Shown here: in pieces, positions 21,980 through 33,200 of the stretch | Layout: the number at the start of each line of letters is the position of its first letter | Position numbering within the stretch: the stretch's first letter is position 1 | Source of the DNA: Blastocladiella emersonii ATCC 22665 | Lineage: Eukaryota > Blastocladiomycota > Blastocladiomycetes > Blastocladiales > Blastocladiaceae | Direction: 5' to 3' | Assembly (NCBI GenBank): GCA_025594325.1 | Contig: JANHCV010000007.1 | Location: forward strand, 434,001-498,000 | Length of the DNA: 64,000 nucleotides | Made by a program: the position numbers and the translations under genes | Notes under the pieces: generated by a model | Databases searched by the model: none | What the model was told of the DNA's origin: nothing | What the model saw: only the letters and a program-made list of their open reading frames with translations

Positions 21980-24900
21980 ATGAAGCAAAAGAAACCAAAG
22001 TCAAAGACTTCTAGCAAACCACGCGGTGCGGCCGGACCTGCTGCCCCTCGCCCGGCCGCGGCCTCGTCGGGTCCGCCATGCCCCACCGTCACCAGCGCGG
22101 CGCTCGTCCCTAACGACGCGGCGGATCCTTACTGCCCTTTTGGCCGCGACTACCCGCGCGACCTCTTTTTGGACTACAACCCGCGCACTTTCGTGCGCCT
22201 CGACGCCCTCGTCCTCCAGTGCGGCGACCTGCGCGACGTCGCGCACACGGTCGGCGAGGCGAAGCGCAAGTACGGCAAGTCGCTCATGGACTTTATGCTG
22301 AGCGACTCGCACCCCGAGGTGGTCGCCCGCAACTTGCTCGTGCTCAACGCCGTCGCCGACGGGCGGTCCAAGCTTCCTCGGGCCGTTCTGGAGCGGCACA
22401 TCGGGCAGCTTTCGTACTCGCTCTTGCTTGATGCCGACACGAACGACTTTTGGCGTACCCAGATGCGCGCTTGCCTCGACGTCAACTGGACGCGCGCGGC
22501 GGCTCCGGTCCGCGTCCTTAACGAAGACACGCTCCGCGCCGTTCGCCGTTGCTGGACGGCGTGGCTCTCTGCGGAATGGTCACCCGAGCGCCTTGCCGCC
22601 GAGCGTGATGCCACGAATCACGTCCAAGTTTCCGTCGACCACGTTTTGCGCCGCGCTCGAGGCGAGTTCGGCGAGCAACTGTTTATTCCTTCACTCGCGG
22701 AGAAGCTCGAGCGCGAGGTACGTCAGCTCGCTTCGGACGGCACCTTCTTCCTTGGTGCCACGAAATCGGCAGCTTCGAGCGCCAAGGGCAAGAAGCAGGC
22801 AGCCCGCGTTGTGAACCCGACGATGCTTCTCGTTTGCGAGGACGGCTCGCTGCGCTTCTCGGCCCCGCTTGGACTCACGCCGCTTGACGTCTTCCACCTC
22901 GACTTCGACGACATGTTGCCCAGCATGCAGAGGCAGTTTACTGACATGGTCGCTTCTCTCGTTGACGCTTTCGGTCCTGGCAGCCAGTCGCCGCGCAAGG
23001 GCGACTATGCGCCGATCGAGACTTGGGCCAAGAAGCCCCAGCCGGCGCTCTTCCAGTGCCGCATCACTTTTGCCGTCGGGCACCCGATCACCGTCATGGA
23101 ACAAATCGTTTCCCTGCCGCAACAGGAAATGTTCAAGCCGCCGCTTCGCTTCCACGTCATTCACACGGGCAACTTGATTGACACGTGCGGGCTTCTCAGC
23201 ATCCTTGTACACGCGTCGCCGCTGCTTGCGCCCAGCTTCGAGCATTCCCGCGGTCTCATTTGCATGTGGACCGAGCACATGCACGCCATCGCGACTTCGC
23301 GCCTCGACTACGTCCGTCGTGTGACGGGTCTTCCGCTTGCAGCGTTCCCGACGCTTCTTGGCGTGAATCTCTTGGAGCGCCCGACCGACGAGTACTGGAT
23401 GACGCACGTGTCGCGGTTCGCGTGGAGCGAGCCGCAGATCATGCGCCACGGCGGCCGCAGTCGCGAGGAGTTTACCTTCTACGGCCTCGAGTTCCCGTCC
23501 GTCCCGATCAGCCTCCGCGACTCGACTTTCCTTATTGACTCGCTTGTCAAGTGTGCCGAGGAGCTGCTTGGGCCCGAGTCCGCCGGTATCGCTGCTTACC
23601 CTGGTACGGCCGTTTTTTTTTTCACCCCTTTGCGGAGGAGCGATACTAACGAACGATCCGATGTAGCTGGACCTCGCGTTACGGGCGCCGTGTTCGCCAA
23701 GCTTCTCTTCCTCGCCATGGCGCAGGGCCGGCTGACCTGGACAGGTGCGCAGCGCGTTTCGAAGAACTCGCCGCTCCCCGACATGCGCGAGTTGTGGCGT
23801 GCAATCTGCATTCGCCCGTCTGTGACCATCTTCATGGCCGACATTTTGGCCCAAGCGCAGCTCTACGGCTTCCCCGTTGACGGAGCGTTGGGTGGCAAGA
23901 TTGTTTGCCGCGTCGAAGCCATTGTCGATCGCGACGCTGTGATCGCAGCTGGCGGGGATGGGCAATCCGTCATGTCGCTCAGGTATCTCGACGGAAACTA
24001 CAACGCGTTCGAGATCAAGAGCTTACTTGTGACGCCAATTGCGCAGGGCTCTCAACTCCGCATCACCGCTTATCTGCCGCTTGCGCATGTCGAAAGTTGG
24101 GCAGACAGCGGTGCGCCAGTCCTTCAGCTGCGCTTTAACCGCGCATCGGTCTCGTCCGCTTCACCCTCAACTTCCCTCACGCTCTCTGATCCGACGACCA
24201 CCAAGGTTCCGTTTGGCGCGTTTACGGGTGCGCTTGAGCCCATCATCGTTTACACCGGCCTCGCCATGATTTATACACCGATCAAGGGCGGACTCGGAGT
24301 TTCCCTTCGCCTCGCGCTCCATCCCGCCAAGGCAGTCGAGCGCGAAGATTCCGTCGAGCTCGTCCTCTCGCTGAAGCAGAGCCAGGAGCAGTACCGCATC
24401 GAGCGCAATGAGCTCGAGGAGCCTGGCGCGCACGGCGCGGTCGCTTTCTTTGTCGATGACAAGCTTCAGGTCATCCGCCTCGCGCCGTTCCTTGCGATCG
24501 AAGAGCTCAAGGTCGAGCTGAGCAAGCAGCGCGTCCGCTTCCTTCTCAAGCGCGTGCTCTCGCCCATAACGCTCAAACACCAGCTTACGCCAGTCGTGTC
24601 CTACTTGAGCGACTACTCGGACCGCTTCCCGGCCGGTGTCATTTCATCGCTCCAGCGGCGCGCCTTGCAGCACGTTGCCGACTTTGCAGCCACGTCGGAT
24701 GACCATCTTGCCATGACCATGGATCGCGGCTTGTCCTCCTTCGCGAGCAATCGGACGCGCGCGTCGCCCGCCGAGTCCGCAATTCACTTACGCGCTTTCT
24801 TCTCGTCGCTTTCCAGTCTCATTTTGCGCGGCATTCGCGTCGTGGAGGTGCACTTTGAGCAGCACAAGCACGTCGCTTTGTTGCTTCTCAACCGCGTTGC

Positions 24901-25432
24901 GCTCGTTCCGCCGCAGGACGCGTCGCGCAACTGGACGCCCGTGCTTGACTTTAGTTTCGCGCTCGACCCGTCGCGGCTCCAGGACCAGGTGCTCGAGCCG
25001 CCGGCGCCGTGGGCGAGCCGGCAGCTGATTCCGCAGGTCGCTGAGCACTACCGCCGTATCAACAAGGGCGACGACAGCGGCATTTTCTCGCTGACGCTGC
25101 CCGCGCCGCACTTTCCGAGCTTCCTCAACTGCCTTGACACGGGCTTCATCGCCGCGCCGAACAACGTGGTCACCAACGACTTTGGATTCGACGCTGACTT
25201 TTTTGACAAGTTGCGGCCGTGCCTGTACCGCACTTGCGTGCTGCCCGTGTTCCCGGGCCACGGCCAGCAGTACCGCGTCCCGATCCCGTCGCCGGCCGAG
25301 ATCGCGGCCGCCGCGGCCATGGCCGCAGCGAATGCCGCAGCGGACGCGCAGGCTAGCATGGAGTCCGATTCCGAGCCGACGAGTGAGCTCGACTTTGGCA
25401 TAGTTGACGATCGTTTGGTGGAGCTTGATTGA
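21980..25432 (+). CDS. DUF4470-domain protein, array copy D (intact)
   Basis: The whole region is open for 1150 codons. It contains a convincing 63-nt phase-1 intron at 23604-23666: donor GTACGG, T-rich tract, branch site ACTAAC and acceptor GATGTAG. The length is a multiple of three and it has no stop, so spliced (1129 aa) and unspliced (1150 aa) products are both possible. Removing it restores AGPRVTGAVFAKLL, matching the AGPHATG motif of copies A and B. The N-terminus is Lys-rich (MKQKKPKSK). The DUF4470-like domain lies at about residues 35-125 (CGDLRDVAHTV, LSDSHPEVVARNLLVLN). The acidic C-terminus ends DDRLVELD. The role is unknown; the family has clearly expanded locally. Confidence 0.85.
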   Translation: MKQKKPKSKTSSKPRGAAGPAAPRPAAASSGPPCPTVTSAALVPNDAADPYCPFGRDYPRDLFLDYNPRTFVRLDALVLQCGDLRDVAHTVGEAKRKYGKSLMDFMLSDSHPEVVARNLLVLNAVADGRSKLPRAVLERHIGQLSYSLLLDADTNDFWRTQMRACLDVNWTRAAAPVRVLNEDTLRAVRRCWTAWLSAEWSPERLAAERDATNHVQVSVDHVLRRARGEFGEQLFIPSLAEKLEREVRQLASDGTFFLGATKSAASSAKGKKQAARVVNPTMLLVCEDGSLRFSAPLGLTPLDVFHLDFDDMLPSMQRQFTDMVASLVDAFGPGSQSPRKGDYAPIETWAKKPQPALFQCRITFAVGHPITVMEQIVSLPQQEMFKPPLRFHVIHTGNLIDTCGLLSILVHASPLLAPSFEHSRGLICMWTEHMHAIATSRLDYVRRVTGLPLAAFPTLLGVNLLERPTDEYWMTHVSRFAWSEPQIMRHGGRSREEFTFYGLEFPSVPISLRDSTFLIDSLVKCAEELLGPESAGIAAYPGTAVFFFTPLRRSDTNERSDVAGPRVTGAVFAKLLFLAMAQGRLTWTGAQRVSKNSPLPDMRELWRAICIRPSVTIFMADILAQAQLYGFPVDGALGGKIVCRVEAIVDRDAVIAAGGDGQSVMSLRYLDGNYNAFEIKSLLVTPIAQGSQLRITAYLPLAHVESWADSGAPVLQLRFNRASVSSASPSTSLTLSDPTTTKVPFGAFTGALEPIIVYTGLAMIYTPIKGGLGVSLRLALHPAKAVEREDSVELVLSLKQSQEQYRIERNELEEPGAHGAVAFFVDDKLQVIRLAPFLAIEELKVELSKQRVRFLLKRVLSPITLKHQLTPVVSYLSDYSDRFPAGVISSLQRRALQHVADFAATSDDHLAMTMDRGLSSFASNRTRASPAESAIHLRAFFSSLSSLILRGIRVVEVHFEQHKHVALLLLNRVALVPPQDASRNWTPVLDFSFALDPSRLQDQVLEPPAPWASRQLIPQVAEHYRRINKGDDSGIFSLTLPAPHFPSFLNCLDTGFIAAPNNVVTNDFGFDADFFDKLRPCLYRTCVLPVFPGHGQQYRVPIPSPAEIAAAAAMAAANAAADAQASMESDSEPTSELDFGIVDDRLVELD

Positions 25433-25907
25433 GTTTCCCGCAGATACATTGTTTTTGTTCAGTAACAGCTGTATCTATCGCGCAGTGACCATCCTGTTAG
25501 GGGGCGCTGTCCAATCTCGTGCTCTCTCAGTCGTGGTGCTCGCTGGCCTCGCGCAGGACGACAAAGGCGAGGAGGAGGGAGACGTGGGTGAAATCGGAAG
25601 TATTAGTTTCGCGCGGGAGATGACGTTCACGTTGATTTAAATCTTAGGGCGTTAGTGTTCCCGGTGGCTGCGAAGCCTACAGTTTAGTTATGCTGCTACC
25701 CATTGAGAAGGAAAGCCTGTCACCAAACCTGCACGAACTTTCGCGACAGGGCACCAGATTCGCGATGGCCGCGCGGAGAACAAGCGATTCAAGAAGTTCG
25801 AAGGTGATTACGGATTACCACTACAATGCTCATAACCGTTGAAGGTATCGCCCATTGCCTCATACGCAAGGAGCTGGTGTTAATGCTAGAATGACACGTG
25901 TATCCGA
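25433..25907. other. Intergenic region
   Basis: A 475-bp stretch of mixed composition between copy D and a minus-strand orphan. No coding, RNA or repeat signal was recognised. Confidence 0.4.
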
Positions 25908-26551
25908 CTACTCTTCGTCGTCGCCCTCAGCTTCGCGTTTGTCTAACTCTCGAGGATCGACGTCGTTACGGCCCTCCGTCGTAAAGACGGGCGCGTCGGG
26001 GTCGCACAACCAGACAAACTCGCGCTTCCATTTGCCGCCAGCCCAGTCCTCGAGCCAATGGGGGTACGTGAGTGGAGCCTTGCGGCCAAGCGCGATCACG
26101 CGGTACTCGTGACGCAAGTCGGGCCGTTTCGTTGGAGAGAGCGCAAGTTAAGTTGCGTAAAAGCTTGTCAGAGTCAAAGTCCCAAATTCCTGGTCCAGCG
26201 TAAGTCTCAGCAATTGCGTCAATTGTCACAACATCAACGCGAAAGGTCGGTCTCAACGACACGCAGCCACACTGCGGGGTCCGGGTCGGTCAGCGGCGTA
26301 AGCGTAGGGATGACGAGGCGTTGCTGGGCGAAGAGAAGCAGGTCGAGATCCGGAGCAGAAGCGGAAGAGGCACCCAAGCCGGGTGTGGCAGGTTGAGTGT
26401 AAACTTGTGGGTATGGCCGTGGGTGCAGCTGCGTCGGCGCTGCGGCTCCATGGGGCGTTGGCGGCAGGAAGCCAGACCACCTGGGCGATGGGCCCGGAGG
26501 GTAGCCCTGATACATGTGCGCGTATTGCGCCGAGTCCCAGCGGTTTTCCAT
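25908..26551 (-). pseudogene. Orphan reading frame with apparent frameshifts
   Basis: Coding-like sequence in three successive frames. The first starts MENRWDSAQYAHMYQGYPPG at 26551 with a Pro/Gln/Tyr-rich stretch and reaches PAVWLRVVETDL near 26245. The second reads FRVDVVTIDAIAETYAG to about 26150. The third, HEYRVIALGRKAPLTYPHWL, runs to an acidic end at 25908. Two changes of frame in the same direction are needed. An intron covering the middle piece (about 130 nt) is possible but lacks a good donor. No family was recognised. It is called a pseudogene on balance; a spliced gene or sequence errors remain possible. Confidence 0.35.
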
Positions 26552-26665
26552 TCGTTTACATGGAGCGACGAGGGGAAGCGGGAGAGCTGAAGCTGGGCTG
26601 CCGGTCCAGCTTCGAGTCAAGCCGCCACACCACGTGCAACCCGTGCAGATGACCGACACGCACCG

Positions 26666-28189
26666 ATGAAACGCGGCCCTGTCTTCGCACTTGCGCTGTG
26701 GAGAGCCCTTGGACGCCCGCTCAGCGTTAACAGCAAAGTGCTCGTGAGCGCAGTCAGCAACGAGAATTTCGAGACCTTGGCCTGGTGGCGTCGGTCGGGG
26801 CTACCTTTCGAAGACCAGGATGTCCCGAGCTGGAGTACCGAAGCTTTGCGCATCTTTTTGGATATGGATCCTTCGTGGTACGGCACAGTTCGCGACACGC
26901 TCGGACTGGTACGTCTCCAAGTCTCACGAACCGCATGTGTTTTCCCCTGCTGACAATTCGCCACACCCAACAGAACTCGATCACCTGCGCTCCGGGCGAT
27001 TTGCTTGCTGCGCAGATGAGCAAGGACATTGCCTCGGGCGACACGCCGTGCCTGAAATTATCGGGTGCGCGTCTCAGCGAGGGCGGCGCACGTATTTTGG
27101 CCAACGCTTTCGCCAGCCCTAAACAACAAGTTGACGTGATCGAACTCCAGCAAATGTGCCTCTCGTACCCTGTGCTCGCGCAGCTTGCCTCTTCAAGCAA
27201 AGCGCGAACTTTTCGACTTCGCGGAAACTATTTTGTCGAGGACGTCGACGTCAGCGGCGAGAAGGAATCGTGCCCCAAGCAATGGCTTCCCAACACCGCC
27301 GAGGAGCTTCACCTTGTTGGCGGTCTAGGGTTTCAAAACCCCTCGCCCAAACCTTACCTCAGCCGTTTCCCCGCTTCGCTTCGCCACATCACGATCGAGT
27401 CTCTCGAATATGATTGCGAATACCTCCCGACTCTTGCTGCTGGGATTTCTCCTGGTCTTGTTTCCCTCTCGCTCACTGACGTTGGACTCGAGCCCGCCGA
27501 CTGCGATGCGATCATGGCCCACCTCCCGCCCACTCTGCAGAAACTCAAAATTCTCTGCGAAGGCACCCCGTTCGACTCAACCTGCGAGATTGTGGCCAAA
27601 TTGCCGCAGTCGCTCCTTGTTTTCCAACTGGAGATGTGCGATGTTGACGAATACGCGCTTCGACTCCTTGCAGCCCACATGCCGCCCGCGCTGGAGCAAC
27701 TCCACCTTGAATTGAGCGCATTCGAAGGAGACGACGTTTGCGAGCTTTTCGGTGGGCTCCCCAAGATTCTGCAAACCCTGACAAATCGTCAGCCTGCCCA
27801 ACTTCACTGACGGGTGTGCGACGGCCCTGGCGAACAACTTCCCGGCTGGTCTCACCTCGCTTACGCTTTATTGCGTGGAGCTGACGCCGGCCAGCGCCAT
27901 TTTGCTTGCTACCAATGCGCCGAAAACGCTCCAGGCCATTGACTTCAGTGGTAACCAAATCGGCTCGGAGGCCGCATTCGTCGTTTTCCAAATAACGCAT
28001 CTGTTCCTGCGCGAGATTTCCCTAACGTCGACAGGCCTTGACGACGCGTTTCTTGAGAAAATTGGCAACGAGCTGACCAAGTGCAACCGCCCAGCCTTGT
28101 CGACTCCACACATGGTTCTCGGAATGAACTCGTTCAGTGAGCTCGCGCTTGCAGCGATCGAGGGTCGCATCAAGTTTAGCGTTTTTTAA
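26666..28189 (+). pseudogene. Leucine-rich-repeat protein gene with one frameshift
   Basis: Exon 1 (26666-26908, MKRGPVFALALWRALGRP) ends at a GTACGT donor. A 65-nt phase-0 intron ends at CAACAG and exon 2 starts at 26974. Exon 1 resembles one ankyrin-like unit (AWWRRSGLPFE). Exon 2 carries RNI/internalin-like leucine-rich repeats (SEGGARILANAF, SLSLTDVGLEPADCDAI, LHLELSAFEGDDVCELF). After QTL at about 27780 the frame hits a stop, but the repeats continue one frame over (IVSLPNFTDGCATALANNF) to 28189. One extra A in 'acaaatcgtc' (27781-27790) explains this. It is a recent pseudogene, or an intact gene with a single sequencing error. LRR arrays usually bind proteins; no partner is evident. Confidence 0.65.
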
Positions 28190-30297
28190 GCCCGCTCGGG
28201 CTATTGATCTTTTCTCTCGAACCCTCTTGTCGGAGCGCCGCCGAGCAAAACATATAAACACGAATGGTTTCAGTATTGCATCTCTCCTCTGATCCAGCGT
28301 TATTACGGGCACCATTCAGGTTGCGTGTAAGGCCGTGACAGCCCTGCAGATTTGTGGGCCATGAGCCGCGGGCGCGTTGCTGCTGTCAGTCGATCTCAAA
28401 GACACGAGCGTGGATGAGATGCCAGCAAATATGCATGTTTTTGGCCGTGATGGCCAGCTCACTCGAGTTTTGTGTTACGCGCGTCCACCGTCCTGCCGCC
28501 GACTCACACCTCGTGAAGCGGGCCGTGCCAACGCTCGCAGCGTAACTCGATCCCAACCTCAGCGTCGTAGCAATCGTCCTCACATCGTGCCGCGACTCTA
28601 GTCCGCGGTGGCGCAGCGAGCCAACCTGCACGCGATAGCGCCTTGCGTTGAGTAACTCGCGATGCAGCACAATGCGCGTCTTAACGGTGGCTCACGATGT
28701 GATACTCGTGGGTGGAGGGCCATCGGACGCGTACGCAAGGTCGTGGTCAGCCAAGCTCGTTGAGAGCTGGGTCACGGTGCCCGAGGTCGCCAAGGTGATA
28801 GTACAGCAGCAACCAGGAGCCAACTCATGCGAGTTGCTCGCCTGTAATCTCGAGGAATAAGAACATGTTTTTGCGAGCGCGTCTACGAAGAGCTCATAAA
28901 GTAGCAAGTCGAGGGGGCGTGCGGGTTCAAGGACGGGATGGGCACGGGAAGTCAGGCAGTCTTGCGATCGGCCGGGGAGCTCATCGAGCGGAGCATTTTT
29001 CGGACGGACGGGCAGCACTGGCTCAGCTTTCGCGCCAAGATGGCCAGAAGCTCAAAGAGGACGACGCGACGCTCATGTGCACGCGGCAGGGCTGTCGCGC
29101 GCGTCAGCGAGTTGGGTGACGTCATCGCGTGTGTGCGGAGCAGCACAGACGTTTGCGGCGACGATACCGGCGAAGGCGTCGTTGAAGCACGATCCGCTCG
29201 CTCTCGTCACTCTTCGCAATGTATCGACATCCTCAAGACCGCCTCGGGCTCGCGCGGTCGGCGTCGGACGCGCGGTCGCGACGTGGCCGAGGCCGAGCGG
29301 GCGGGCGCGTCGGCGGCCACCCGCGAGTCTGCTGCATGGTGTGCGAGTAGTTTTGCGGCAGGTGCAGCCGTCGAGCGGAGCGGAGGGGAGGAGAGCGAGG
29401 CCGATCGGCGACGAGGCGGTGGCAGCGGAAACGCTTGTGGGGGCGGCGTCTCGTCTCGCACCGGTGCTCTCCCTCATCAGCTCATCATCACTCGGCTCAT
29501 CAGCATCGGTTTCGCTCGCCCCTCCCTCGCGTCCGACTGCATCCGCTCAATACCGAGTCCATGACCGACCACGCCCGCGCCTCGGCGACCCGCCAGCGTG
29601 CTCGCCGCCCGCCCGCCCATCACTTTGCATCGAGTCCCTGCCGATCCATCATCGTCCTTCATCACCGTCTGCGGCTGCAGAGTTCGCGCGCGCACGCCGC
29701 TGACGCGTGCCGAAGCGGTCGCTGCTCGCGGCCGCGGTGGCGTGACAGCAGCCGACCACGGCCAGTCTCCGACCGCTCTCCTCTCCACCCTCAGCGACTT
29801 GCACGGCCGCTCTACTTCGTCATCACCCTGATACGTCCTCGGCCTCGCACGCTCGCGCCGCCCTTCACCACGCACCACGCACCGCGCGACGTGCTCACCG
29901 CCAGCACCCGCCGCCCGCCTCGTCCACGATGCCCTCGCCCTCGTCCACCCGTTCGCGCGACGTGTCTCCACCCGGGTGTCTCGCACGGCCACGACGCGTC
30001 GGGCACGTGCTGCTGCGGCCCACTGCACGTCTCGCGCGTGTCTCCGCCGCCACCGCCGCGACGCGTCGCGAGACACGGCCCGCTCGACGCGCCTCCGCAT
30101 CAACAACGACGACGGCAGTGGCGGCTGAGCTCGAGCATCGCGACGCGCCGGTGCCCGCGGGCGGACGGGGGCACCGCGCGCGCGCCTACAAGACCGCGTC
30201 GCTCCCCCGGCCTCCCTCCTCTCTCGATCCTCATGTCCTCACGACAGCCTCGAGAAGAAGAAGAAGAAGATCCCCAAAAAGTAGTACCACCGCCACC
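28190..30297. other. Long gene-poor region
   Basis: About 2.1 kb without a supportable gene. Many open frames cross it on both strands but they overlap each other and show no family motif or coherent start. The last few hundred bases are C-rich and end in a good initiation context (CCACCATG) for the next gene, so they are probably its promoter and leader. Confidence 0.4.
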
Positions 30298-33200
30298 ATG
30301 CACCCCTTCGTGCTCGCCCTCGTCGGCGCGATGATGTTCGCGCTGCTCGCCTTCCAGGCCATGTTCAGCGTGTCCACCGTCGCCGCCGTCGCCCCGCTCC
30401 TCGCCCTCGGCAGCGCCACCCTGGCCATCGCCGCCGCGGCCGCCAACGTGTCGGTCGCCGTGTCCGTCTCCCTGCCCGCCCTCTGCCTCCTCCCCGTCCC
30501 TCTCGGTGTCGTCCCGGCGTGCATCCCCGCCCTGCCCAAGCTCATCGCGCCGGCGCCGGCCGTGTACAACTTGACGACCGACCTGGCCGCTATCGTCCCC
30601 GTTCCCGCCACGCGTCACACCAAGCCCGCCACCGCTGCCGTCGTTGTCGACCCGTTCATCGACCGCTACGCGCCGTTCATCGGTACGCCACCTCGACGCG
30701 TCTCCCACCCCCACGAGCCGCGCCACCCCACTCACCGTGACCCGTCCCGACGCGTATGTAGTCATCGGCCCAATCCGCCCCCGCAAGCCCAAAAAGTCGC
30801 CGCGCGACATGCTCGGCGTGTCCGAGGCCACGCTTCTGTGGTACCAGTTCCGCGCGCGGTGCCCGCTTGTCCACGACTACGAGCTCACGTCGCCCAGCCA
30901 GCTCGAGTGGGCGACCATCAAGTACAAGAGCGACTGGACGTGCTTCCGCCAGACCGACACGACCCGGCCCGCGTACACGATCATCGACCTGCTGCGCCGC
31001 CGCCTCCTGCGGCCCTTCCCGGCCCCGACGGCCACCACGGCCGGCCTCGAGGCCTTGTTCCCCGCGCCCGTCGCCCAGCCCATCACGACGCGCATCGTCG
31101 TCGGCGGCGTGCTCGAGCCCGTCCCGACTTCGCTCGTCGCCGCCATCCCCAAGCCCGCTGTCGCCGTCGCCACCATCCCGATCCCCTACGACGCCGACTC
31201 GGGCATCTGCAGCGCCCTGACCCCCGTCGAGCGCAAGGTGTACGCGCTGCTGTACGCGGCCATCGACCCGGTCCGCCAGCACGTCCTCGGGAACACGTTC
31301 CGCCACGTCAAGCTCAACATCAGCTTCCCGCGCCATGTCGTTCTCGCTTTCAGCACCGTCATCCTGCTTCTCCTGGCCACGTCGATCGTCATCCGCTACT
31401 ACCGCGTGTTAACCACCGCGTCGCACCGCGTGTATCCCCTCAACGAGCACATCGAGATCGAGTTCGAGGCCAAGGCCAAGAAGTCGGGTCGGACGGAAAC
31501 GACGTTTCTGGGTCTCGTCTTGCGCCACATGCTCACCATGTACCTTTCCTCCTTGCTGCCTGCTTCTCTCTTGGGACCCGATCACTGACTCGCACCCCAC
31601 TCGTCTTCTGTAGCGTCGCCGCTATCTGGGACCAGTACAGCCGGGCTCCGGCGGGGAAGCTCAGCGGCGCGACCACGCTCATGGCGCGCCGGGTCTCAGC
31701 GACGATTGTGTGCATGATAAACAAGGCGCTCAACGTGTACATAAAGAAGAGTAGCACCACCCGCGCGACCAAGACCCAAGGGTACGCACTCACCTCACTC
31801 GATCATCGCACGATGATGATTGTGACTGACAGCCTCTCACTCCCACTGTAGTCTGCGCGAGCTACTCCAAGGCTCTGGCCACATGTACATGATCAAGGCT
31901 GGCACCGACAACGCGACCATCATCTACAGGTACGCTTCTCCCTCTGCGAGGTCCGCGACTCGGGTACGACTGACAATCATCTCGCCACCCCATAGTTTGC
32001 ACCAGCCGCTCATCCAAGTCAACAAGGAAGACACGTACCACTACCAGGGCTTCGGCCGTTCGCGGCGGGCTCGACGCGTGGTCCTTGAGTGAGCGTCCCA
32101 GATAGCGGGGTCGCTCGTCAAGTTTGTGGTGGCTGCCGTGCTTGCACCAATGGCCGAGTGCGCGGCCGCCGCGGTCCGGGTGCTGGTCGCGGGCAACTCG
32201 CTCGCAGTCCAGATTATCACGCACCCGGTCCAGTCCATCATGTACGCGGTCAAGCTGATCCAGGTCATCATCGAGGCCGCGCGCTTCTTTGCGCCTGCGA
32301 TCGCCAAGTTCATTGCGTACCGCATGGCGGTCAAGGCGTCGCCGTCGTCGTTCTTGCAGCAGCGCGGCAAGGCCCACTCGGCCTCCGCTGGCACAGCAGC
32401 CACTGACATCAAGACCATGGTCGTGTACTTGGGTCCCACTACTCGCAGCAGCCGCAGCAGCTCACCGTTGTTGTTGTCGTCCGACGAGCAGCAGGTGGTT
32501 GGCAAGAAGGCACCAGCGCCTTCTCGCCGCGACAGTGCCATGGAGCTTGAGCAGTACAACCAGCTCGCCCACGCGCCGCACAAGTACCCAAGCGACACCA
32601 CGACCACGACCACAATGGTTGTTCGCACAACACCTCTTGGCACCAGGATGATGACGGGTCCCATCATCCCCGCCCCCATTGGCGTCGTCCCCGCCAAGCA
32701 GAAGGTCCTCCCTGTCACGCTCATCGCCACCATGCTGTTCATGCAGCAGCAGTACCAGGACGACGGGGAGGTCGAGCTCACCGAGGTCGTTGGCAAGCAC
32801 ATGGCACTGGCACCCACCACCACCATCCCCGCCCCAGTCGCCGCCGCCGTCTGCGATCTCGCCGCCCAGGAGCCCGAGCTGCCGTCGCGCGCGGCCAGCA
32901 CCGAGACGGCTCCCGCCGCTGTCTCGACTGCCACCGCCGCCGCCGCGACACCGCCGCCGCCGCGACGTCGACCATCAACCACATTGCCGACAAGACCATG
33001 ACCACGACCCAGGACCAGACCAAGATCAACGACTACCACTACCAGGAGCTGCAGTACCAGGAGGTCTCGCTCAAGGAGGAGCAGACCCAGCAGCTCGTCG
33101 TCGCCAAGAGCAACTCGACCCGCGGCACCGAGATGGAGGAGAAGGGGCAGGAGGCGCCCACGGTGCAGGTCAAGTCGATGGCCGTTGCGGTCGCCGCCAT

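Noticed and set aside
28938-29703. Two overlapping 208-codon frames
   Set aside because: Arg/Ala/Ser-rich frames in different registers over the same DNA; no start context or motif favours either.
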